From the IMG/VR virus record IMGVR_UViG_3300024999_000230, positions 1 to 37,690 of that record: a stretch of 37,690 nt of DNA; one strand, given 5' to 3'. Positions 31,001-37,690 of the stretch are shown piece after piece; positions within the stretch are counted from its first letter, which is position 1, and each line of letters begins with the position of its first letter. A program made the translations under genes and the position numbers. The stretch is from a virus. The notes under the pieces were generated by a model that was not told the DNA's origin, ran no database searches, and was given only the letters and a program-made list of their open reading frames with translations.

Positions 31001-33357
31001 TCTTGCTCTTCTCTAGCCCGTTTAGATGCACTAGCGAAACCAAGAACTACTGGTATTAAAGCTGAAATAGCCAAAGCAATCCAACCTATTACTGGTACAG
31101 AAGCAACAAATCCTTTAATTGCTAAAGAAGCAGCGGTTATTTGAGTTGTGAATGCTTTAGCCGCTATTGTAAGCAATGTAAATGAAAATACTGCCAATGA
31201 AAGTTGACCAGTCAATGTGCTTAAACCATCTAATATACCTGTTACTCCACTGATAACTGCTTTAAAAAACCCTGAATTTAATACTGCCTTTGTCAAGCCT
31301 TCCCATACTGCTTTTAATCCATCGAGTTTTGACTGAGTTCCTTCTTGCCAAATATTAAATTTTTCCTGTGCCGTTCCTGCTGAAACTAATGACCCCTCAT
31401 ACAATGCAATAGATCTCGTGTAGTTCTCCATCAGGGCAGCGAATTTATCTCCCTGATAATTTCCCGCTAACGCAGTTTGTAAATATGCTTTTTGTTTAGG
31501 ATTAAGATCATCCCAAACTTTAGATAAATCATCAAGTACATCTGTATAATTTCTAAGCATACCGCTACTTTTATCAATAGCACTAATAGAAAACCCTGTT
31601 TGTTTACTAACGTCCTCCAATGCTTTTGTCACTTGATTGATATTTGTTGCATCTTCGGCGTTAAATCCATTTTCTTTAATAGCTTGGTATCGTATCATCA
31701 AACTTCGCATGGAATTACCAATAGTTTCAGCAGATACTCTCGTAGTACTAGACACTACCGCAATATAAGATGCTAATTTTTTATAATCAACTCCTGCTAT
31801 AGAGGCTACAGATGCACTTCTTTGAAATGCTTTTCCTATCTCATCGGCTCCAGTCGCCGTAGCATCTCCTAAATAACTAAATACATCTATTATTTCATTA
31901 ACGCTCGCCTTCGTTCCATTTGCACTTGCTGTAATAATAGTATCAGCTTCTTTTAAGCTTATTCCCGATATCTTAGCATATTTTATAATTGCTTGCATAC
32001 GTTCATTTATGTTATCTTCCGACAAACCCTGTCTGTATAAACTAACGGCTGTCGAAGCAATTTCTGTTGTAGTTACACTCATTTCTTTTGCTAAATTATT
32101 ATAGCTAGATGCAAGTTTTTCTACCTCTAATTGAGTTTTTCCAGTTACTATTCTAATTTCGTTAAGTGCAGTGTCTAATTGTGTTATATATTGAACACCA
32201 TCTTGTAATGCCCTCCATGTACCGAATATAGCAGTTCCAACAGCAGCCCACTGTAACATTTTATAGGCATTATGGAATAAGTCATTTGCAAAACTATTAG
32301 ATGCAGCTCTCGCTTCGTTTAAATTAGCACGAATATGACCTATATCAGTATTTATCCGTTCAGATTGTTCATGAAAGTTGCCCGCATTTAAGTTTGCTAT
32401 ACTGCTTTGAACTCCCGAAACCTGAGATCTTACGTTGGGACTATTGTAAGAGCTACCATATGTTGATTGTAAATTTTGCATTTGGATAGCTTTTTGTTCT
32501 TTAAACAAAGCAATCTGACGTCCTAATTCAAAAGTTCTTTGTCTCTCTGCTTGTTGTTGTTGCATTTGATTTCTCAATAATGAGGACTGTTGTTCGCCTT
32601 CGAGCCTTCTTAATCTTATTCCCTCATCAATTAAATTAGCCTGCTTACCCTGTGCTTGCTCTATTAGTTTAGCATTGGTTAATTTCTTACTCGCAGATTG
32701 TTGCTCTTTTGCAATCTGCTCATTCAGTAAGTTTATATTTTTTTGATGGCTAGCTTTCAATTCATTTTCTATTTGTGATATCTGTTGTTTCCAGACCTGT
32801 AATTTTGCAGGGATACTGTCAATAGACTTAAAATTAAGCATACCATTATTTAATTCTTTTTGCATTTGTTGAGATGTGGATTGATTACCATAACTATATT
32901 TAGTAGATAACCCTTTAAGTTTTTCAGCAGTTATCTTTATATATTCCTGAGCTTCCAATCTTAAAGTTTCAAGTCTTTTTTGTGCTGTGGCTTGTTGCTC
33001 CAACTCTAAGCGAATTAGTTTTTGTTTTTGCTCATATTGTTGTTCTAGGTTTTTATTCTGAGCAGAAGATTGTGTTTTTTCTATTTGTTGGATTCTATTT
33101 CTGGTGTTAGATTCTGTTTTAGATATTGCTTTTTGCATTCCTTCATGTTCACGAATAATGTTTGAATACATTGCTTTATATTCTTTAGTAGCTTGAACCG
33201 CTTGCGCTTTTAATACTCCAGTACTTGACTCAATACGTAGCTGCATTGGGGTTTTATTTATTTCTGCTTCAACTTGCTTTATTTGTTTTCTGGCGGTTTG
33301 AGTTGTTTGAGTTGTATTTAGTTTCGCATTAATAATTATATCGAGATTGTCTGCCAT
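28051..33357 (-). CDS. tail tape measure protein
   Basis: A 1768-residue protein with an AAAGGAGAG site. Long coiled coils fill residues about 1-340. The conserved TMP core follows (ALNEIRIVTGKT...SYNNLAKEMS, then SLYRQGLS and SGISLKEADTIITASANGT, about 380-500). Hydrophobic segments at about 690-790 may insert in the host membrane during DNA ejection, then more charged coiled coil reaches the C-terminus. Length would set a tail of roughly 250 nm by the usual 1.5 angstrom per residue rule. The usual upstream tail assembly chaperone pair is missing: a recombinase gene precedes it. Confidence 0.93.
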   Translation of the reverse strand: MADNLDIIINAKLNTTQTTQTARKQIKQVEAEINKTPMQLRIESSTGVLKAQAVQATKEYKAMYSNIIREHEGMQKAISKTESNTRNRIQQIEKTQSSAQNKNLEQQYEQKQKLIRLELEQQATAQKRLETLRLEAQEYIKITAEKLKGLSTKYSYGNQSTSQQMQKELNNGMLNFKSIDSIPAKLQVWKQQISQIENELKASHQKNINLLNEQIAKEQQSASKKLTNAKLIEQAQGKQANLIDEGIRLRRLEGEQQSSLLRNQMQQQQAERQRTFELGRQIALFKEQKAIQMQNLQSTYGSSYNSPNVRSQVSGVQSSIANLNAGNFHEQSERINTDIGHIRANLNEARAASNSFANDLFHNAYKMLQWAAVGTAIFGTWRALQDGVQYITQLDTALNEIRIVTGKTQLEVEKLASSYNNLAKEMSVTTTEIASTAVSLYRQGLSEDNINERMQAIIKYAKISGISLKEADTIITASANGTKASVNEIIDVFSYLGDATATGADEIGKAFQRSASVASIAGVDYKKLASYIAVVSSTTRVSAETIGNSMRSLMIRYQAIKENGFNAEDATNINQVTKALEDVSKQTGFSISAIDKSSGMLRNYTDVLDDLSKVWDDLNPKQKAYLQTALAGNYQGDKFAALMENYTRSIALYEGSLVSAGTAQEKFNIWQEGTQSKLDGLKAVWEGLTKAVLNSGFFKAVISGVTGILDGLSTLTGQLSLAVFSFTLLTIAAKAFTTQITAASLAIKGFVASVPVIGWIALAISALIPVVLGFASASKRAREEQEKLSKQTLEEVQTSVNKLNIDEQKRRKLDELVKSYDDLKKSSKGTKEEEDTLHSLQVKMVALYPNLADGIDSVGDAYTNNIEKIRNFTKEQKSAYIQGLDQQKQILGFKMSDFKIQESSLIQKKATMLPTKNKILDSYGNLNKTSFSENELKDVALALGYKSDFWSTADSKLIKELGGDYNIKTIKMQGYGNDQKTLNKDAIKRLGDIAYNKYSEVDKQLIDVQGQIEQFNNLDTTIKELQNPKAKANNNDNIPKINNIYNQETLKQLLDADKISLSTYVSQLEKIKKDKFGSFIGKDVKALNAMLLDPKTKEETEKYLSLMQDINGANNKDKKGSSTGQSFDEKYVKEYNAEVDKSVNKIKHLTNELDVLNASTSNYREKHKKVNEILDEQKNKLEKIHLASEKLKGKKSDLESQMIGIGINPNWSESKKNNIFDSWDKNTDKRKLFNELYKDWQETSNGIIQNDDAYFSTVKEIFANRKQLVDNQVKQVEDYQSKRIAKNELLLKQSQGHQSLLKEGTPEYSKEIDVQVNLHKEKQKILEDEAERLKKILATNKNLTEEDRNQIQQKIDARSSGWWDEEQNISSLIKKRQEDELKYVEDAQNAMMDIRRKAGEEEKRILEKDLKTYTDNIDKKIKALDDLIDKENYDTSIQNQDKDINKKQAEIDALALDNSAEGLARKAQLEMDLADLKSKKDDDIRKHSQDEEKKTLQNLKDVESKKVEEKKSAIDEQLSDAKLFNTVQLELTNSTVDQIIDEYEKMAKAVGGNYDTMIEKAKFFNTISAAKKVVNDESSAYHNPTDITKDYNEASGKDVNGKLIDKIISLKEQYEKATTASQRTSIRGEADSIRTQLPSDVAQRTSELNTEELKKYKEDIKNRVYKNGGLVDFTGAAWLDGSKSNPEYVLKSMDFTNLLKIVDITKTIMPMINTNMPNLASNNSNKNVTVQSTVNINGIPSESVDGLLKRIKSEVWTDMWRKLAIEGK

Positions 33358-33394
33358 TTAATTCACTCTCCTTTCAATAAATTTTCATAAAAAA

Positions 33395-33445
33395 ATAATC
33401 TCCACTTTTCAATTCACATCACATGAACTCAAAAATGAAGATTAT
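33395..33445 (-). terminator. terminator after the tyrosine recombinase
   Basis: A long imperfect stem (about 20 positions) bounded by ATAATCT (33395-33401) and AGATTAT (33439-33445), followed on the minus strand by seven T residues. It isolates the recombinase from the tape measure gene. Confidence 0.8.
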
Positions 33446-33499
33446 AAAGCCCTAGAACTGTTGAGGCTCTAAGGCTAGATTTTGGTTAAAATAAGGGTT

Positions 33500-34531
33500 T
33501 TATTTTAAATCAGTTAAGCTTTTCTTTTCAACTTCCTTAACACCATTTTCGTCAAAATACTTACCTATTTCTTCATCAACTTCCGTATCATTGTAAGTCG
33601 CTATCATTGTCACAGATTCCCATCCAACAATATCTTTTATAATTTCAGCAGGGATGTTTGCTTTACAAAGAGATGTAGTGAAGAAGTGTCGCAATGAATG
33701 CCAATAAAAATCTACCTCTAGTATTTTAGAGAATGTTATTGCCCAACTATCTAATGTTGTAATATCCATAGACTTTAAAACGCCTTTTCTTGTCACCATA
33801 AATAATTCATCAGAATCTATTCCTAATTTTTCACGCTCTTCCATCCATAAGTCAAAATAAGGTTTAAATTTGCTTACTAACGTCCACTTATAGATAAGCT
33901 TGCCTTTTGAACTCCTACCTTTTGTTTTTACTAGTTCTGGAGTTTTATATAATGCTCCATACTTAATATATTCATCTTTAAAATAACTTACTTTAAATCT
34001 TAGAAGCTCAGATTTTCTTGCTCCAGAAGCAACTGCTAATGCTAAAACACAAGCTTGCTGATATTTCTTATTTTCTATTAAGTAATCGAATAAACTCTGC
34101 AATTGTTCTTCGGTTATCACAGTTTTTAACCTTACCGTTTGCTTAATCGGAGCAGGAATTTTGTTTACTATATTTTTGAATTTTGGAAAATCCTCATCTA
34201 GAACAGATTCAATAAAATTAGACATACTACTAATGGAAGCTTTCAATCTTCTAACTCTGCTAGAGCCAACATTTAGCTCATTCATTAAATAGTTTTGATA
34301 TTTCATAATATCTCGTTTATTAAAATCGGTAAATTCTTTATTTTTATTGCTCTGTAGATTCCAAATAAAACAAATTTTAATATCTCCAATATAGCTATCA
34401 ATAGTTTTTGGCGATTTATCCGTACTTTTTAAGTACTCAACAAATTCATCCAACAAGTCTTTATTATCTTGGCAAACTTGATTATATAGTTCAGGAGTAC
34501 ATATATTATTATAAACTGTAGAACGACCCAT
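33500..34531 (-). CDS. tyrosine recombinase / integrase
   Basis: A 343-residue protein with a GGCGGTG site. An N-terminal SAM-like core-binding domain (about 25-115) precedes the catalytic domain. Conserved residues are visible: Arg in SGARKSELLRF, His-x-x-Arg in HSLRHFF, a Trp in GWESV where His/Trp is expected, and the nucleophile Tyr in MIATYND. It appears catalytically complete. It lies inside the tail gene region, between a gp10-like gene and the tape measure, and has its own terminator, so it is probably an accessory resolvase or a regulator. SPbeta-like phages use a related protein as repressor, which is a reminder rather than evidence. Confidence 0.88.
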   Translation of the reverse strand: MGRSTVYNNICTPELYNQVCQDNKDLLDEFVEYLKSTDKSPKTIDSYIGDIKICFIWNLQSNKNKEFTDFNKRDIMKYQNYLMNELNVGSSRVRRLKASISSMSNFIESVLDEDFPKFKNIVNKIPAPIKQTVRLKTVITEEQLQSLFDYLIENKKYQQACVLALAVASGARKSELLRFKVSYFKDEYIKYGALYKTPELVKTKGRSSKGKLIYKWTLVSKFKPYFDLWMEEREKLGIDSDELFMVTRKGVLKSMDITTLDSWAITFSKILEVDFYWHSLRHFFTTSLCKANIPAEIIKDIVGWESVTMIATYNDTEVDEEIGKYFDENGVKEVEKKSLTDLK

Positions 34532-34588
34532 TTTCCCACCGCCTTTTATATTTTATATCTATATAAATTTAATAATTTCCGAAAACAG

Positions 34589-34615
34589 GAATAGACCTCT
34601 TTTTGGGGTCTATTC
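34589..34615. terminator. hairpin after gp10-like gene
   Basis: GAATAGACC (34589-34597) pairs with GGTCTATTC (34607-34615). T-runs are poor on both sides. A short direct repeat TAATTAAGGT lies just to the right (34618 and 34651 region). Confidence 0.5.
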
Positions 34616-34676
34616 TAATTAAGGTTACTGATGGTTTATTCAACCACTAATTAAGGTAATCAAAGCACAATTTTAT

Positions 34677-35153
34677 TTAAATAACCTTAATTCCCCTAGC
34701 CATTAGCCCTTCACGCATTCTCTCTATGTGGTATTTATTACTTTTAAGATTCTCTTTAGCTTTTGCTATAAATGGTCTTGGCTTGTTGTACCATAATGAT
34801 TTGCTTCCATATCCATATTCAATATTTTCAGTTAAACTTTTAGATAAATCAACTGATCCATACCCATCATGGTTATTTGCAAAATCATGGTTAAAATCAG
34901 CATTATCAGTAACTGTTAAAGTTCCATCCGTAGTTACTGTGTGATGCATTTGTGATTTACCACCTAGCCCATTTGAGGATGGGGATAATCCACGCCTTAT
35001 ATATTCTTTAGGATCTCCTGCACCATATACAACATCGTCTACAGCCATTACTATTTCGTCCTTTACTGCTGTTGCAACTTCCTTATTAAGCACATCTATT
35101 ATTTGCTTTTTAAGATATATATTTAAATCAGCAATACTTTTAAATTCTGGCAT
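34677..35153 (-). CDS. HK97 gp10-like tail completion protein
   Basis: A 158-residue protein. The helical N-terminus (LNIYLKKQIIDVLN), the middle glycine-rich loop and the closing phrase YGYG...PRPFIAKAKENL are typical of HK97 gp10-like/minor tail proteins, which sit at the head-tail interface or tail terminator. In most siphophages it is followed by the major tail protein and chaperones; here neither is seen before the tape measure gene, and the tyrosine recombinase occupies that place. Confidence 0.75.
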   Translation of the reverse strand: MPEFKSIADLNIYLKKQIIDVLNKEVATAVKDEIVMAVDDVVYGAGDPKEYIRRGLSPSSNGLGGKSQMHHTVTTDGTLTVTDNADFNHDFANNHDGYGSVDLSKSLTENIEYGYGSKSLWYNKPRPFIAKAKENLKSNKYHIERMREGLMARGIKVI

Positions 35154-35248
35154 TTTATCACCACTTTCAAAATTGTAAAAATTGTAACCTTACTCTCCAA
35201 AGGGTTTCAAATTACAGAATTTCCATAAAACAGACATTTCATTAAATA

Positions 35249-35276
35249 TAAAAAAGAGCCTACAATTGTAAGCCCT
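35249..35276 (-). terminator. terminator after YopX-like gene
   Basis: Stem AGCCTACAA (35257-35265) and TTGTAAGCC (35266-35274); on the minus strand it is followed by CTCTTTTTTATA. The 35154-35367 gap holds nothing else that I can identify. Confidence 0.7.
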
Positions 35277-35367
35277 TGGTGAATAATTTAGTCCGTTTAT
35301 CTTACATATCCACAAAGTCGCATTAATAGTGACTTGTAGAGATTAGTATGGATTAGTATATTGCGTA

Positions 35368-35607
35368 TTAAGCTACGTAACACCCTCCTGATTTTTTGAT
35401 TTCTTCTTCGGGTTTAATATATGGTTCTACAGTATCCCATATTACTTCATATACAAAAACCGAAATCATCATTCCGTCATTGCATGATATTTGTGTGTCA
35501 ATAATCGGTGATGTTTTAATAAAAATTTGACAATTTGATGTTATTAACTCTCCACGAACCCATTCTCCCGTATCTTTTCTTTGCCCTTTAAATCTATGGT
35601 CATGCAT
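35368..35607 (-). CDS. YopX-family protein
   Basis: A 79-residue protein from ATG 35607, 8 bases after GGAGG. The opening RFKGQRKDTGEWVRGELI matches the YopX pattern (FRGKR..tGeWvyGdli), and the end EVIWDTVEPYIKP is consistent. YopX proteins are small and common in Firmicute phages, with unknown function. A CCxxC-like end (GGCYVA) adds a single cysteine. It is followed by a terminator. Confidence 0.75.
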   Translation of the reverse strand: MHDHRFKGQRKDTGEWVRGELITSNCQIFIKTSPIIDTQISCNDGMMISVFVYEVIWDTVEPYIKPEEEIKKSGGCYVA

Positions 35608-35641
35608 TGTTATAGCCTCCATTTAGCTATTTTTAGAAAGA

Positions 35642-35658
35642 GCACTCATTACGAGTGC
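35642..35658 (-). terminator. terminator overlapping the RHH stop codon
   Basis: GCACTC (35642-35647) and GAGTGC (35653-35658) form a stem with the TAA stop in its loop; TCTTTCT follows on the minus strand. Confidence 0.6.
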
Positions 35659-35813
35659 CCCTTCTTGGTTACTTTCGATTCCTCTTCCTCAATAAACTCT
35701 TTCATTTTTAGATTAACCCACGTTGAGATCTTAATGCCCTTACGTCCTGCAATAGTACAAAACTTTTCGAACACTTCAGGGTCAAGCGTTATGTTTTGCC
35801 TTTTAACAGCCAA
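35649..35813 (-). CDS. ribbon-helix-helix (CopG/Arc-like) regulator
   Basis: A 54-residue protein starting at TTG 35813, 6 bases after AGGGGGTG. The sequence RQNITLDPEVFEKFCTIA gives the beta strand and first helix, then GIKISTWVNLKMKEFI the second helix of a ribbon-helix-helix DNA-binding fold. The basic KVTKKGHS tail follows. Such proteins bind operators as dimers, often as phage regulators or antitoxins. No toxin partner is visible beside it. Confidence 0.75.
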   Translation of the reverse strand: MAVKRQNITLDPEVFEKFCTIAGRKGIKISTWVNLKMKEFIEEEESKVTKKGHS

Positions 35814-35883
35814 TATAACCACCCCCTACAGGTAATTATATTACATTTTATGACTTTTGTCACATTAGTGTATATTTGTAGTA

Positions 35884-35965
35884 GGGTGAAGGTCGGACTT
35901 GAACCAACGACACAGAGCTTGCGGCTCCCGTGCGGCTCCCGCTCTACCAACTGAGCTACATCACG
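35884..35965 (-). tRNA. tRNA-like sequence with duplicated anticodon arm (pseudogene)
   Basis: On the minus strand the 5' half (TAGCTCAGTTGGTAGAGC) and T arm (GTTGG/CCGAC, loop TTCAAGT) are textbook tRNA. The acceptor pairs at 5 positions with a T.T mismatch and an unpaired end, and no CCA follows (CTA). The anticodon arm has stem GGAGC/GCTCT but a 16-base loop containing no T33, because TGCGGCTCCCG (plus strand) is repeated with an 11-base period. Anticodon unassigned; probably nonfunctional. Confidence 0.6.
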
Positions 35966-36101
35966 TACATATCAGTTCGTTTGCTTTATATGCGCACTAC
36001 CTAACAAACCAGCTGACCGTATTTTCCTACTAAAATAATTATAACATATTTTATCATTGTATACTAATATTTATTAATACACACTAGTACATACTTTTGT
36101 C

Positions 36102-36257
36102 CTATTGCGAATTATATTTCTGCAACGAGCAATCTCCACAATTAAATTCCCTATTAAGATATTGAAGACATTGAAAACAACTTCGTGGCTGGGATATATC
36201 AACAGTTAATTTTTTTGTAAATTTAAACATCGTCCATCTTATTAATATCTTTATCAT
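36102..36257 (-). CDS. small CxxC zinc-binding protein
   Basis: A 51-residue protein; ATG 36257 follows GTGGAAG, with a second in-frame ATG nine codons later. Two CxxC pairs (CFQC and CGDC) about 10 residues apart suggest a compact zinc site. The first nine residues are basic/hydrophobic. No family recognised. Located between the tRNA-like sequence and the tail spike. Confidence 0.5.
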   Translation of the reverse strand: MIKILIRWTMFKFTKKLTVDISQPRSCFQCLQYLNREFNCGDCSLQKYNSQ

Positions 36258-36288
36258 TTTATCTACTTCCACGTATATATTTGTCCTA

Positions 36289-37690
36289 TTATGTAGTAAT
36301 ATTGTTAGCTAACGTAGAGCTTGTTGAAACATCAGTAATAGCTCCTGTGTAGTTTCCTACGCAATTATTATTTACGCAAATATGTCCACTACCAGCTAAA
36401 CGCATGCCATAATGTTGATTACCAGCACTATCTACATTTTTACACAAATTACCTTCTGCTACGCAGTTAATACCACCATCAATATTTATACCATTGTAAT
36501 TATTAGCTATAGCTACACCATTATCCAAGCAAATATTACCTTTGATTAAACAATTTGATGCAGCAACAATAATACCTTCATTGCCGCAATTTCGAATTAC
36601 ATTACCCAAAACCGAAATTAATGAAGTTGTACTACGTATACAAACCCCACGCCAGCTTGCATAGTTAATCACATTTTCTGATATTAAAATTGCTTTAGTG
36701 GAACTATCTAAGTCAATTCCCCCAGAACCCGAACTCTTGATAGAATTACCTTTGATAACAACATCTCTTGTATTTGCACCTAAAATTTCAATTGAGCCAT
36801 TACAGTTAGCATTACCGCACGAATCCAAAGAATTTCCTTCTATTAGTATATTGTTGATAGTTCCAGTTCCATCATGAAATACTGCAATACCAGTTCTTGA
36901 TGTATTTTTTATTATATTATTAGAAATAACAACATCTTTTACTGAACCGCCAGTACTCGTCCAAACCTCAATTCCACGAACTCGGCAGTCATGTATTAAA
37001 TTATTGGTTATCACTACACGTTCAATAATAGATGTAGTTCCATCCGTCAAGTAATAAGCCATCGAAATAGCATGACCGTCACCCGCACCATCTTGGGCTA
37101 ACGAATTGCCTATATTCCAAAGAGTATTTCCTCTGACCTGAACGTTATAACTTGAGTTGCCCATTTCGATTCCGAATCCTGCTAAGTCAGAAAACCAGTT
37201 GTCTATAATTCGAATATCATTGGAGTTTGATAATATAATACCTCGTGGAAGGTTGCCTAAATCTGATGCAACATCACCAGTTCCCAAGAAATATAATCCT
37301 TCAACTGTTACTTTGTTTGAACCATCAATTACCAATAAATTATTCCCCGCACCAGAAGGTCGTTTTATGATTGAACTTCCATCTTTTGCGCCAATACAAT
37401 GCATATGGGTAACAGATGATATAGATAACTGATTACTAATTAGGTATGTACCTTTTGGGAATAACAATGTTCCCCCACCAGCAGTTTTTACGGCGCTAAT
37501 AGCTGTTTGCAAAGCGGCTGTATCGTCAGTTGTACCGTCTCCTTTAGCCCCAAAAAGTTTTACGTTAAACGCAATTTCCGCCAATTGCGCACTGTGACTT
37601 GTCACTTGTGTATTTACATTGCTGATACTAGAAGCAACTACATTAACTTGTGAATCAACATAATCTTTATTTGTATAATCGTTTTTTGCA
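36289..37690 (-). CDS. tail spike, right-handed beta-helix (5' end outside window)
   Basis: The frame is open to the right edge (37689), so at least 466 residues are present and the start lies outside. The GTG at 37605 is not needed as start. N-terminal residues seen form a coiled linker (YVDSQVNVVASSISN), then the pectate-lyase-like entry FGAKGDGTTDDTAALQTAI and GGGTLLFPKGTY. More than ten NN-I/V-I repeats (ITNNLIHD, ISNNIIKN, IEGNSLDS) wind a parallel beta-helix. This is the pattern of receptor-binding spikes that bind or cut surface polysaccharide. No signal peptide or catalytic site identified. Confidence 0.82.
   Translation of the reverse strand, partial: AKNDYTNKDYVDSQVNVVASSISNVNTQVTSHSAQLAEIAFNVKLFGAKGDGTTDDTAALQTAISAVKTAGGGTLLFPKGTYLISNQLSISSVTHMHCIGAKDGSSIIKRPSGAGNNLLVIDGSNKVTVEGLYFLGTGDVASDLGNLPRGIILSNSNDIRIIDNWFSDLAGFGIEMGNSSYNVQVRGNTLWNIGNSLAQDGAGDGHAISMAYYLTDGTTSIIERVVITNNLIHDCRVRGIEVWTSTGGSVKDVVISNNIIKNTSRTGIAVFHDGTGTINNILIEGNSLDSCGNANCNGSIEILGANTRDVVIKGNSIKSSGSGGIDLDSSTKAILISENVINYASWRGVCIRSTTSLISVLGNVIRNCGNEGIIVAASNCLIKGNICLDNGVAIANNYNGINIDGGINCVAEGNLCKNVDSAGNQHYGMRLAGSGHICVNNNCVGNYTGAITDVSTSSTLANNITT

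Noticed and set aside
1-37690. Insertion sequence or transposase
   Set aside because: No transposase frame or flanking terminal inverted repeats were found; mobile genes are integrase-, recombinase- and HNH-type only.

Overview
The window looks like part of a large temperate phage of a low-GC Firmicute, most likely a Clostridium relative. Base composition is AT-rich, ribosome binding sites are strong (AGGAGG type) and TTG/GTG starts are common. The content is phage-like: thymidine kinase, RusA-type resolvase, large serine integrase, holin, endolysin, tail tape measure, distal tail and tail hub proteins, tail fibres, KilA/BRO-type antirepressors and HNH endonucleases. Taxonomy and phage identity are inferred; no search was possible.

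Layout. Positions 1-4.7 kb (plus strand) are an early or accessory block of small proteins, thymidine kinase, a 5'-nucleotidase-like HAD enzyme, two HNH homing-type endonucleases and RusA. Positions 4.76-7.1 kb hold a large serine integrase, a good tRNA-Ala(GGC), an orphan zinc-ribbon protein and a 12-bp direct repeat; this is the likely attP neighbourhood because it abuts the lysis genes. Positions 7.1-16.1 kb (minus strand) run from tail proteins and fibres through a subtilisin-like protease to holin and endolysin. Positions 16.1-18.7 kb are an island inserted in the late region. It holds a terminator cluster, a PemK/MazF-like protein, a degenerate tRNA-Pro, a Fst/par-style type I toxin-antitoxin locus, a type III (ToxIN/TenpIN-like) locus with pseudoknot repeats, and a structured RNA behind a near-perfect sigma-A promoter. 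Positions 18.75-20.3 and 23.4-25.0 kb are two copies of a repressor / small protein / antirepressor cassette sharing a 125-bp control region. They flank cargo genes and a tail fibre whose N-terminal domain resembles the proteasome/HslV (Ntn-hydrolase) fold. Positions 25.0-33.4 kb are the core tail genes (hub, Dit, tape measure). Positions 33.5-37.7 kb hold a tyrosine recombinase, a gp10-like tail completion protein, a YopX-like protein, a ribbon-helix-helix protein, a tRNA-like sequence with a duplicated anticodon arm, a small CxxC protein and a beta-helix tail spike that runs off the window.

How it works together. Late structural and lysis genes read leftward and are broken at several points by independently regulated modules, each insulated by strong terminators. 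The two RNA-based toxin-antitoxin loci, the PemK-like protein and the duplicated repressor/antirepressor cassettes suggest a lysogen that invests in stable maintenance, competitor exclusion and control by competing regulators. The integrase and lysis genes sit side by side with no host DNA between them, which suggests the sequence is a free or episomal phage form, or an excised circle, rather than a prophage end.
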